This document shows, piece after piece, positions 23,910-32,677 of a stretch of 38,097 nucleotides of DNA; positions within the stretch are counted from its first letter, which is position 1, and each line of letters opens with the position of its first letter. Made by a program: the position numbers and the translations under genes. This DNA is from Bacteroidota bacterium (GTDB lineage: Bacteria; Bacteroidota; Bacteroidia; Chitinophagales; Chitinophagaceae): contig JAEZCV010000077.1 in assembly GCA_023429985.1 (NCBI GenBank), forward strand, positions 1 through 38,097, given 5' to 3'. The notes beneath the pieces were generated by a model. It did no database searches, was not told the origin of the DNA, and worked only from the letters and a program-made list of their open reading frames with translations.

Positions 23910-25199
23910 TTATTTTGTTAAAGTAAAAGACTGATCGGCCAGCTGATTAAATACATATACCCAATTATCATTCTCCACATCCCTCAAAGCAATTCTTAAA
24001 TGAATACCGAGGGTTTTTCCTTCCGCAACCGGAATCTCACTATAAGGCAGGAATAACTCCAGGTTCTTTTGACCTTTGTTATATTTTACATTAGCATTAG
24101 TGGTAAGCCTGAGTTTAGGATAAACCGCTACATAGCCACCCCAATTATAATAATCGTTATTGTCTTTTATATAATAAAGATTCTCATCAACAAGCATTGC
24201 TACTACGTAAACATCTCCAAGTTTTGAATTTGTTTTCAGATCGAATGAAGGATAAATAACGATCCCTCCTCTTTCTTTATCATTTACAATTTCAATATCC
24301 GTTAAATTATTTGCAATTACCCTTGGAACTTCCTTAGAAGAAACGGCCTGGTTCTTTGGATATAAGGTAGAAATGATTGCCTTATCCCCAGCAGATAGTT
24401 CATAATTTGGAGGTAAAGAATATCCATTTGAAGTTTGCCAGGGTTCTACAGAATAATGCATAATGGACTTGGGATCATAAGAAGTACCATTTGTATAAAA
24501 CTGGCTGCTTACAGCTAAAACATTATGATCGATCTGGTCTTCATCCCAGCCCTGTGTTTCTTTATAAAATTTATAGATGGTATCCCTGTTCCATTTAATA
24601 GCCCCGGGATAACTTTGCTCGTGAAGCAGGCCAAGTGCATGACCAAATTCATGTAATACAGTTCCTCTTACCTCTTTTATGTTCCAGCGTACAGGTTCAT
24701 TCTTCATCATTTTACGGAGGTCTTCCATGTTAGGTGTAATGCCTCTTTTTTTCATTTCTGCTATATACCAGTCAACATCTATAAAACCAAGGGTATCGAG
24801 GTTCATGGTTTGCTGGTTGTGAGGCACCTGTATGCAATCTAATCCAATATAGGAATTGTGGCCAAGGCCTTCACCTATTTTGATGCGCATAACCGCAGTA
24901 GTAGCATTATCGGGCAGAAAATTGAACTTAATATTTGCATGTTGCTCCCATTCTTTTGCATACTTGATTACAAGGTCGCGGATAGCTTTACTGGAGTTAC
25001 CCATGAACTTGATATCTATTACATGTCCGTTGTCCCATAGAACATAATTATTAGCCAGCTGTCTTCCATCAGTTGTGGTTGTATCTATGCCTCTAGGAGG
25101 TTCAGTTATTCCTAAAGTAGTACAGGAAGGCCTGTAAAACTGGGCAGATAGTGTGGTTGTGAGCATAAATGCGAAGCAACCGAAGAGTACTTTTTTCAT
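23910..25199 (-). CDS. Exported astacin-like (M12A) zinc metallopeptidase
   Basis: The 429-residue protein has a Sec signal peptide (cleavage near LSA-Q20). The catalytic domain at about 50-280 holds the zinc motif HEFGHALGLLHE (His183, Glu184, His187, His193) and a Met-turn SIMHYS with Met247 and Tyr249, as in the astacin group of metzincins. Residues about 290-429 form an uncharacterised beta-rich domain (LGDVYVVAMLVDENLYYI; LGIHLRIALRDVEN). It should cleave proteins outside the inner membrane. It is the last gene of a - strand operon, 54 bp after the TPR-CHAT gene. No long propeptide is obvious. Confidence 0.9.
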   Translation of the reverse strand: MKKVLFGCFAFMLTTTLSAQFYRPSCTTLGITEPPRGIDTTTTDGRQLANNYVLWDNGHVIDIKFMGNSSKAIRDLVIKYAKEWEQHANIKFNFLPDNATTAVMRIKIGEGLGHNSYIGLDCIQVPHNQQTMNLDTLGFIDVDWYIAEMKKRGITPNMEDLRKMMKNEPVRWNIKEVRGTVLHEFGHALGLLHEQSYPGAIKWNRDTIYKFYKETQGWDEDQIDHNVLAVSSQFYTNGTSYDPKSIMHYSVEPWQTSNGYSLPPNYELSAGDKAIISTLYPKNQAVSSKEVPRVIANNLTDIEIVNDKERGGIVIYPSFDLKTNSKLGDVYVVAMLVDENLYYIKDNNDYYNWGGYVAVYPKLRLTTNANVKYNKGQKNLELFLPYSEIPVAEGKTLGIHLRIALRDVENDNWVYVFNQLADQSFTLTK

Positions 25200-25253
25200 A
25201 TTTGTTGATTGAAGTTTTAAAAGAAATAAATAATAATGGTATTTAAAAATTTA

Positions 25254-28200
25254 TTAACGCCATTCTCCATAGAGCACAAACGCGCCCCAGAAAAACGGGT
25301 GACTGTATTTTGGATGGGAGCTTAATTTTACCTGGGCAAGCCTGAGCGCATCTACCTTGTCCATTTTCTTATCCAGGTTAGAATAATACTCATTCATAAG
25401 AATGCTGGTAGCTTCATCATCAACTTTCCATAAACTGGCAACAACCGACTTTACATTCTGCGACAAAAAAGCATTGGCAGGCGAAATATTCCACCCTTCG
25501 GTCAGTTGTTTGTTCACAGCCGTTTCACAGGCGGAAAGCGTAACCATATCTACATTGCGGAGCATCATTCTTTGAATTTCAGTAATAGTGAGTTTTCCAT
25601 CATTACCTTTTGAGGAATCGGAATCGGGCAGGAATTTCAAATAGGAACTGGTGAAATCAGAAGAGTAATTCAACACGCCATGGGTTGCAAAGTGCAGGAA
25701 TTTTTTTTCTGTGAGCGATGATTTTGCAAGTCCCTCTGTTGCCCTTGCATCTGCATAAATTGTCTGGCTGACACCAATAAGCTTCCCAATTTCCTCTACT
25801 TCCTTAGTATTGAACTTTAAAGTGGCATCAGGAACGCCAAAGGCTGCAAAGGATTTTAAATCTGCTTTTACCGGAATAAAATCCTTCCCTTTCGAAAAAA
25901 TATTGATATTATTTGTATAAAAAAGCGAAAAGTCTTCGATCAGGAAATTGAATTTGCCGTTTTCCTTTTTTTCACCAAGACATTGGAAGGGAAGATTACT
26001 AAGCGTTCCGCTTGGAATAATACATATTCTCTTCTTGGCTTTGATCTTATCATATACCGATCCTATCAAAACCTTATATAGCTGGTCCGAAGCATCTACA
26101 AAACTCATATTGATCTCTTCTTCATCTTCATCCCGCGCTTCCGCCCTTAAATGAAGCGATTCGGTTCCGGTTGATTTTCCTGGTCGCCTTGTTAAACTCC
26201 TGAATGCGTTAATCACTCCCGTAATGTCTTTACTCAACGAATCTACCTGGATGGATAATTCTTCATTTGTAAGTGAGAAAGTCATCAGGTTATTCCCATT
26301 CAATAAATAAAGTACAATGGCTACATCATCCGGAAGATCACCCTTGTATTGAAGAAAACTTCCCGGGTTGGCCAACTGGGGAAAATACTCACTGAAGCTT
26401 TTATCTTTTTGAACCAGGCCCTGTAAATAATTTGTATAATCTTCTTCGGCAATTTCAAGCTGCTTTCTTATTTCAATCTGCGACTGGCCGGTTTGCCTGT
26501 TGGCCGATTCCCTTAAAGCATCTGCTTTTTGCTTTTTCTTTTCCAGTTCTTCCATTTCCTTTTCATAACCTTCAATCTTACCACCGCCACCGCTTAACTC
26601 TCTAAGACCTGCAAGACCGCTAAGGTTGGCAAAAGCAAATGCTTCTTCCGGCTTACCGGCCTTGGAATAAGCAAAAGAAAGCTTGAAGTAGAGATCTGCT
26701 TTTTTAGGATCGTTATTGAAAAGTTTCTTAGCCTTCTCACCTCCATATACATTGGCAGTATATTTATTCAAAAGATCCACAGCAGTTCGGAAATAACTAA
26801 TGCAGCTGTCGAACTTCATTTGATTGTAAAATGCAAGCCCCATTTCATAATAAGATTCCCAACCGCCCGGTATGCTATACTGTTTTGCAATTGCGATGGC
26901 TGACCGGAATTTTTCAAGGGCCTTATCTGTTTGATCTCGTTTCACATCAATTCTTCCCAACTGCGTAAGTGATTCCACCATTTTCGAACGCTCTTTGCTT
27001 AAGCCGGCATACTTTCTTGAGCTTTCAAAATATACTTCCGCATTGTCAAGATCATTCTCCTTTAAATATATATTACCAAGAATTAATGCCATGCCTGAAG
27101 CAATACGATTAAGGTTTCTTTTTTCTGCTTCAGGATAATCCTTGAGCGACATCCTTTTAGCTTCGGCTTCATTCTTCAAATGAAAATGGCATTCTGCTGC
27201 GTTGCCGCGGTACAAAAGATATTCTTCATTAATAAGGTTTTCAGGAAGATATTTGGCAGAACGATCAAGGTATTCCAATGCTTTTGCATAATCGCCCTGG
27301 TTATAATAAGTAACGCCAATATTGTTTAAGGTTGTTTGCCTGTAATAATCGATCCTTTCTGCAGCATAAACACTGTCGGCATAATTGAGCGCCTCAATGG
27401 ACTGGCTATACTCACCAATTACTTTATAAACCGTACCCCTCGAAGCATAGGCATCTGCCATTCGCAAAATATTGCCAGACCTTTTAAAAATATTCATGGC
27501 ACTGTCGTTTGCCTCCAAAGCTTTTGGAACTTCACCCATTAAAGCATATAAAAAATAAAGCGACTGTAAGGCATTGCCCTGGGCTATATTTTTATTGGTT
27601 TCATCTGCTTTTGTTGCAGCTTCCAGCAATAATTGTTCTGCTTTATCAAATTCACCGGTTGAAATATATACTGCATTGGCAATAGATGCTTTCTGCCAGA
27701 TCATATCCTCAAAGCTTACTGTATCAAAAATTTCCAGAGCCGCCTGGTAATATCTTAGCGCACTGTCCATTTGAGAAAGTTTTACAAACCTGTCACCGCG
27801 TAAACTATGACAATAGGCATAAACTTCAGGAGTATTTAATTCCGTTGCCAATTGAAGACATTCATAGTAATATTTATCGCCCTTATCGAATGCAGCTTCG
27901 GCATAAGAAAGCGAAGCAAGTGATTTGGTGGCATAGAACTTATAGGTAGTATTTCCGGTGGCATTACTGGTGTGCTTACATTCTTCAAAATATCCAATTG
28001 CTTTCTCCCTGTCTATCCTGGACCATGCGTTTCCAAGTTTATACAAAGCTTCAACAGTGGTTTTGGTTGTCACTCCTTTTGCCTTTTCATAAAACTGGGC
28101 CGCTTTGTAATAATTTTCATCGTTATGATGCACTTCTCCGGCCTTGATATATGTTTCGGCAACACCTGCAAGGTTTTTTACAGAATCATACAATGCAGCG

Positions 28201-30011
28201 GAAGTTTCAAAAGCATTCAAAGCCTGGTTCTTCAATCCACTTAAAAGATATAATTCACCAATCTGCTTCCAGGAATATGCCTGTCCGGATTTATTATTGC
28301 TCTTTTCGCGTAAGGCAATGGCAGTTTTATGCGCGGAAACTGCCGAATCAAATTTTCCCAGTTCCCAATAAGCACTGCCAGTAACTGTTTTCGCATATCC
28401 TGCTTCGTTATACGAATTGAGGGCCAGCATTCTTTGATAAGCATCTTCAAGTGTTGCCATACTGGTGCGGTATTGGCTGCTCATATACTGAGTATACCCA
28501 ATATTATTTAACATTCTTGCGTAATTGTATTCGTCGCGGATACCAAAGTAAACGCGGGCAGCTTTCTGGTAAACTTCAAGCGCTTTTTCCTGCTTACCCT
28601 GGCTATTCAAAACCCCACCCATGTAAGACAAATATTCAGCGTTCTTTAACTTTGATTCATACGTATTTATTTTTTCATTTATAGCTATAGCTTTAGTATA
28701 ATAATCAATTGCCTGGTCAAAATTTCCTTCATCTGCATAGATCCATCCCTCATATTCATACCTTTTTTTCAGAATGGTCTGGTAAACACTTTCAGCTATT
28801 TCGGATCTATATGATTCGGATTTCTGTTCAGCCAGTGCAAGTGCTTCCCTGGCCTTTTGGTATTCGGAAATTTTGTAAAAACAAAAAGCTTTTTTCATTA
28901 AAGCATCCAGTTCGGTACCCTTTTTTCCAAACTCAATTGCAGCCTTTATAGACAAATCACACGCTTCAATTGCTTCGGCATACTTTTGCTGGTCCTGCAA
29001 TATTTGGGCATGGTGATAGTGAAATGCAGCCATCCTTTGCTTTTCATTCAATGCATCTGCAATGGTTTTTGCAAAAGCAATCATATCAACTGCTTCATCC
29101 ATCTTTCTTTCATTACTTAAATTAACGGCCTGCTCTGAAAGCGATTCCACAATATCACTGCCGGTAATATCACCCCTGTATTCTTCAAACAGTTTTTTAA
29201 ATTGAACAGGGTTTCTAAATACGGGATATAAAGCATTATAAATATCAATTTTGGTATATGGTGCATTGTTTAATACCCAGGTTGCAAAGGTTTCATTTCC
29301 TTTAAAATTTCCGGCAATGTATTTACCCGGATAATACTTAACAAAAACCAGGAAGCCATGAACGGCTTTTGCGTCCACCTCGCGCATTACATCAAACACA
29401 GATTTTCCTTTAAAACGGCTACCAACCAATGGTTTTTTTAGTTCATCAAAGCCATCCATGTCTTTAACCATTTCGTATGTTGCCTTTATATCATTGATCA
29501 TTACGTTAACGATGCTGTCTTCAACCTGCTTACTGTCGGTCCATAAAATATCACGTAAGGTAAATAGTGGGTTACGTTCTATATCCTGCAATTCGATATT
29601 TAAAAAAGCAAGTTCAGAGAAAATACTGCGATAGGCTAAAGCCGGAACTTCAATATTTACAGCCAGCACATCTCCTTTTAATATTCTGCCATTGCTGTTG
29701 AATAATTCAATAACAGCAACCGAATTGTCATCACCCGTTTGCCTGATCCAGCCAAACCCTGCCTGTGCAAAATCTGTTTGTCCAAAACTGCTGTTGGCAG
29801 GTCGCCATTTAGAATAAACACGTACAAGAAAACCCTTTTCAAGTCCGAGGTCTTTCCCGGCGCTTATATATGTAAAGATTGAGTCGCCCTGGGTATAGGT
29901 ACTATCAATTGGAATAAAAATCTCGCGCACATTCTTTTGATCCTGGCCTGCAAGGGAACTAACCACCAGAAGCATTCCCCATAACAATAAAGCTTTAATA
30001 AAATTGAACAT
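25254..30011 (-). CDS. Exported TPR-CHAT cysteine-peptidase-like protein
   Basis: The 1585-residue protein has a signal peptide (about 1-22). A small beta-rich domain at about 33-120 contains GLEKG and resembles one in the caspase-like neighbour. Long TPR arrays run from about 285 to 1130 (units such as AEAIEACDLSIKAAIEFGK, FDQAIDYYTKAIAINEK, YAKALEYLDRSAKYL). A charged coiled-coil lies at about 1145-1200 (KEMEELEKKKQKADAL). The C-terminal CHAT domain covers about 1230-1585, with catalytic His1444 in HFATHG and Cys1495 in LSACET. CHAT is a clan-CD peptidase related to caspases and separase; the TPRs probably recognise a partner. The signal peptide distinguishes it from cytoplasmic TPR-CHAT proteins of type III-E CRISPR systems. 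Confidence 0.92.
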   Translation of the reverse strand: MFNFIKALLLWGMLLVVSSLAGQDQKNVREIFIPIDSTYTQGDSIFTYISAGKDLGLEKGFLVRVYSKWRPANSSFGQTDFAQAGFGWIRQTGDDNSVAVIELFNSNGRILKGDVLAVNIEVPALAYRSIFSELAFLNIELQDIERNPLFTLRDILWTDSKQVEDSIVNVMINDIKATYEMVKDMDGFDELKKPLVGSRFKGKSVFDVMREVDAKAVHGFLVFVKYYPGKYIAGNFKGNETFATWVLNNAPYTKIDIYNALYPVFRNPVQFKKLFEEYRGDITGSDIVESLSEQAVNLSNERKMDEAVDMIAFAKTIADALNEKQRMAAFHYHHAQILQDQQKYAEAIEACDLSIKAAIEFGKKGTELDALMKKAFCFYKISEYQKAREALALAEQKSESYRSEIAESVYQTILKKRYEYEGWIYADEGNFDQAIDYYTKAIAINEKINTYESKLKNAEYLSYMGGVLNSQGKQEKALEVYQKAARVYFGIRDEYNYARMLNNIGYTQYMSSQYRTSMATLEDAYQRMLALNSYNEAGYAKTVTGSAYWELGKFDSAVSAHKTAIALREKSNNKSGQAYSWKQIGELYLLSGLKNQALNAFETSAALYDSVKNLAGVAETYIKAGEVHHNDENYYKAAQFYEKAKGVTTKTTVEALYKLGNAWSRIDREKAIGYFEECKHTSNATGNTTYKFYATKSLASLSYAEAAFDKGDKYYYECLQLATELNTPEVYAYCHSLRGDRFVKLSQMDSALRYYQAALEIFDTVSFEDMIWQKASIANAVYISTGEFDKAEQLLLEAATKADETNKNIAQGNALQSLYFLYALMGEVPKALEANDSAMNIFKRSGNILRMADAYASRGTVYKVIGEYSQSIEALNYADSVYAAERIDYYRQTTLNNIGVTYYNQGDYAKALEYLDRSAKYLPENLINEEYLLYRGNAAECHFHLKNEAEAKRMSLKDYPEAEKRNLNRIASGMALILGNIYLKENDLDNAEVYFESSRKYAGLSKERSKMVESLTQLGRIDVKRDQTDKALEKFRSAIAIAKQYSIPGGWESYYEMGLAFYNQMKFDSCISYFRTAVDLLNKYTANVYGGEKAKKLFNNDPKKADLYFKLSFAYSKAGKPEEAFAFANLSGLAGLRELSGGGGKIEGYEKEMEELEKKKQKADALRESANRQTGQSQIEIRKQLEIAEEDYTNYLQGLVQKDKSFSEYFPQLANPGSFLQYKGDLPDDVAIVLYLLNGNNLMTFSLTNEELSIQVDSLSKDITGVINAFRSLTRRPGKSTGTESLHLRAEARDEDEEEINMSFVDASDQLYKVLIGSVYDKIKAKKRICIIPSGTLSNLPFQCLGEKKENGKFNFLIEDFSLFYTNNINIFSKGKDFIPVKADLKSFAAFGVPDATLKFNTKEVEEIGKLIGVSQTIYADARATEGLAKSSLTEKKFLHFATHGVLNYSSDFTSSYLKFLPDSDSSKGNDGKLTITEIQRMMLRNVDMVTLSACETAVNKQLTEGWNISPANAFLSQNVKSVVASLWKVDDEATSILMNEYYSNLDKKMDKVDALRLAQVKLSSHPKYSHPFFWGAFVLYGEWR

Positions 30012-30025
30012 GCTGTTTGTTTTGG

Positions 30026-31996
30026 TTATTTAGATATAATATTAAAGGCAACAGTAATAATACCTATCTCTTCAGCTTTCACACTGGAAACAGATCCCCT
30101 GGTGGCACCATCATCATCTGAAAGCAGGTCGTCGAAACTTGCCTGTATTCCGTTCATTTCAGCCCTTGTGGTACTTTGTTCAAACACCGCACGCAAATCA
30201 ATGGGCTCGCGGGAAACAATCACTTTTAAAAATTCCATTCCCTTTGGTGAATTGGCAGAGACTCCGAGTTTTCGCTTAACCGTTTTTTGCTTTTCAACAA
30301 AATAATCAGCAGCTTCTTTAGTTGGAGTAGGATAAATAACTGAAATTTTGTTGTCGGGTGAAATGTCTAATACAGTGTAAAATAATTTTTCCCTGCTTTT
30401 ATTTTTTATCACCAGGTAAAATGATTCATCCTGCTTAAATACCACTTCCCCTTCGAAAGGTTGTTCAGAAACTGGTAATAAGGAAACATGCACAGACTTC
30501 GCCAGCAATCCTCCATCGTTCAGTGTTCTGAGATATTTAATTTTCCTGAACTGTTTGATAGCGTTTAACAGCTGCTGCCTGCCCTCCTCATCAAGTTTAT
30601 TTCCTTTTACAATAGAAGTCTTCCACCGGGCACTGTCCAGGATGTCCATCAAATGTAAATCCAGCATACCATCACTTCCCTGTCTTATCTCCAGCATCAT
30701 ATCGGCATTGTCTGCAATTGAAAGAAATTTGTAGGATGTTAGTAATGATTGCATCTGGGAAGCAAGGTTTTTTGAAGCACCATCTTTCCCGTCGGATTTA
30801 ATTTTTATAGATATATCAAAAGCCGGATTTACTATAGATTCCGGGCGGGCTTCATAGGCTAGCCCTTTAATGAGCGGTTTTTCTGCTATACCATAAGATG
30901 CAAAATGATCGGCTCTTTGAATGACGCCCGATGTTACAAGAATGTCCTCATCATAAATATGAATGATGCTGCCTGCTTCCAGGCCATCTAATAAACCTTT
31001 ATCTATTTTAAACAGGGTATCGGTTGATTTTTCTGCATCAACAATTGCCGTTAAAATAAAAGATTCTTTTTTAGGAAGATACTGGCCACTGAATACTATC
31101 TGAGAAATATTTCCTTCGGCCATTGGAACCTGGTCGGGATGATGTGATTGAATAAATGCCTTCATTTTAAAGAACAGGTCCTGGTAAGTACTGTTTTCTT
31201 TCAGTTCATTCATTGCTTTATAAAAAGCATAGCTTAATGATCCTGCCTGTTCTTTATTTTCATTTACACTTACAGCAACCTGGAAGTTTTGCTGCTGGGG
31301 ACCCGATCCACTCATTACCACCATGTTGGAAGCATCGTCGGACAGGTTATCAAAAAAACTTTCCTTCTCCGGAACGGAAATGTGTTCTTCCAAAGGATTG
31401 TTGGGATCAAAAAAAGCAACCGGTTCGCCCCTGGATACCGTAAATTCTGCACTACGTGTTGCCGTTCCTGAATGGCAGGCATCAATAAGTACAAGTACAC
31501 TTCCTTCGGAACCCAGTTTGTTGCGCAGCGCCGTTAACTTTTCGCCCAGCTCTTCATCTCTCAAATGGTTTTCTCCTTCGTATTTGCCGGGATAATATTG
31601 TGCACGTTTTACATCATAAGGAATCAATGCTTCATCATATCCATCCTCTTCATCTTTTCCTAAAGCAACCGTTTTCTGATCACGGATCTGTTGCCCATGC
31701 ATAGAAAAATGCACCACGATAATATCCGAACGCCTGGCATTGTTAATAAGCCTGTCCAGGGCAGCTAAAATGCCTGCTTTGGTTGCCTGGGCATCCTTTA
31801 AAGTGTCTATATTTTTTTCAAGAAAACCATTTTTAAAAAGGGCAGCCTTTATGTATTTTATATCGTTCAAAGATGCAATGGGAGAAATATTGCTTTCTTT
31901 TGGATAGTTTCCCACAGCAACAATAAGGGCGCGCTTTTGTTGTGCATGAACATGCAGGAAGAACAGGGAAAGTATGAAACTAAAAAAGATTCTCAT
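30026..31996 (-). CDS. Exported caspase-like (C14) protein with DUF4384-like domain
   Basis: The 656-residue protein has a signal peptide (about 1-18). Its caspase-like p20 domain at about 20-300 has both catalytic residues, His100 in HFSMHG and Cys174 in DACHSG, and starts KRALIVAVGNYP. A small domain with GLLDGLEAG follows at about 325-380. Residues about 500-605 resemble DUF4384 (FEGEVVFKQDESFYLVIKN; SVIYPTPTKEA; GMEFLKVIVSREP). Orthocaspases of this kind normally cleave after Arg or Lys. It is the first gene of the - strand operon, 14 bp before the TPR-CHAT gene, so tight co-expression is expected. Substrate and activation are unknown. Confidence 0.9.
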   Translation of the reverse strand: MRIFFSFILSLFFLHVHAQQKRALIVAVGNYPKESNISPIASLNDIKYIKAALFKNGFLEKNIDTLKDAQATKAGILAALDRLINNARRSDIIVVHFSMHGQQIRDQKTVALGKDEEDGYDEALIPYDVKRAQYYPGKYEGENHLRDEELGEKLTALRNKLGSEGSVLVLIDACHSGTATRSAEFTVSRGEPVAFFDPNNPLEEHISVPEKESFFDNLSDDASNMVVMSGSGPQQQNFQVAVSVNENKEQAGSLSYAFYKAMNELKENSTYQDLFFKMKAFIQSHHPDQVPMAEGNISQIVFSGQYLPKKESFILTAIVDAEKSTDTLFKIDKGLLDGLEAGSIIHIYDEDILVTSGVIQRADHFASYGIAEKPLIKGLAYEARPESIVNPAFDISIKIKSDGKDGASKNLASQMQSLLTSYKFLSIADNADMMLEIRQGSDGMLDLHLMDILDSARWKTSIVKGNKLDEEGRQQLLNAIKQFRKIKYLRTLNDGGLLAKSVHVSLLPVSEQPFEGEVVFKQDESFYLVIKNKSREKLFYTVLDISPDNKISVIYPTPTKEAADYFVEKQKTVKRKLGVSANSPKGMEFLKVIVSREPIDLRAVFEQSTTRAEMNGIQASFDDLLSDDDGATRGSVSSVKAEEIGIITVAFNIISK

Positions 31997-32366
31997 TCTT
32001 ATAGCATTGGTTGGTTAAACAATAGTGCATGGATTTTCATAAGTAAGAAAATACATAACAGGTTCACCGGAAAATGATCATTTTTTAATTTTTTTATCAA
32101 ATAGGAAAATTCCTGCAGAAAAAAGCAATTTCCGGGATCGTATGGGCTGAAACACTTGTGTGATCAGCGTTTGGGGATTTAAAGTTAATGTTTAAGCCGC
32201 AGTTTCCTAGGCTTCAGCATACTAATTACAAAAAAAAGAAATTAAAACAGGTATACGTATAAAAACATAATTATATAAAATATGAATGAAATATCATTCA
32301 ATTACCTTTTCTATCGGGCACCGAATAAAGCTGGCCCTGGAACATTTTTACTTTAGGTATTGCAGA
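31997..32366. other. AT-rich intergenic region upstream of the protease operon
   Basis: I see no gene here. It must hold the promoter of the caspase-like operon, but no clean TAnnTTTG box was found on the - strand. A perfect 7-bp dyad, TGAATGA (32283-32289) and TCATTCA (32294-32300) with a four-base spacer, is a possible regulator site. Confidence 0.45.
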
Positions 32367-32397
32367 AAGAAAAAGCCTGCAGACTATTGCAGGCTTT
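32367..32397 (-). terminator. Rho-independent terminator of tRNA-Ser
   Basis: Reading -, a perfect 10-bp stem AAAGCCTGCA/TGCAGGCTTT (32388-32397 and 32372-32381) with a six-base loop is followed by TTCTTTC. It starts 14 bases beyond the tRNA end. Confidence 0.8.
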
Positions 32398-32410
32398 CAT
32401 TTAAAGTTTG

Positions 32411-32499
32411 CGGTGAGGGAGGGATTCGAACCCTCGGTACAGTTTAACCCGTACGGCAGTTTAGCAAACTGCTGATTTCAGCCACTCATCCACCTCACC
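32411..32499 (-). tRNA. tRNA-Ser (GCU)
   Basis: The - strand forms an 89-base class II tRNA. The acceptor stem is GGTGAGG/CCTCACC with discriminator G. The anticodon loop TTGCTAA gives anticodon GCT, and a long variable arm (GTAC/GTAC pairing) and T-arm GAGGG TTCGAAT CCCTC follow. CCA is not encoded. It lies downstream of dnaA on the same strand, 178 bp away. Confidence 0.95.
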
Positions 32500-32677
32500 T
32501 TTCTAAGTTGAAACTTGTGGAATATTGATGAAATGTAGAAAGCATTTTTTTCTAGTGTTCAACCATTTCAACAACATTTCACCATAACTAACATCTTCAG
32601 CTCTTAAACCCATTCGAGGGCAGCAAAAATAGGGATTAAGCGATAATAACAGAAAAATTAAGTTTGATTATAAGAAA

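Noticed and set aside
25254..30011. TPR-CHAT as part of a type III-E CRISPR (Craspase) system
   Set aside because: The protein has a signal peptide and there is no Cas7-11/gRAMP, Cas1/Cas2 or repeat array in the window.
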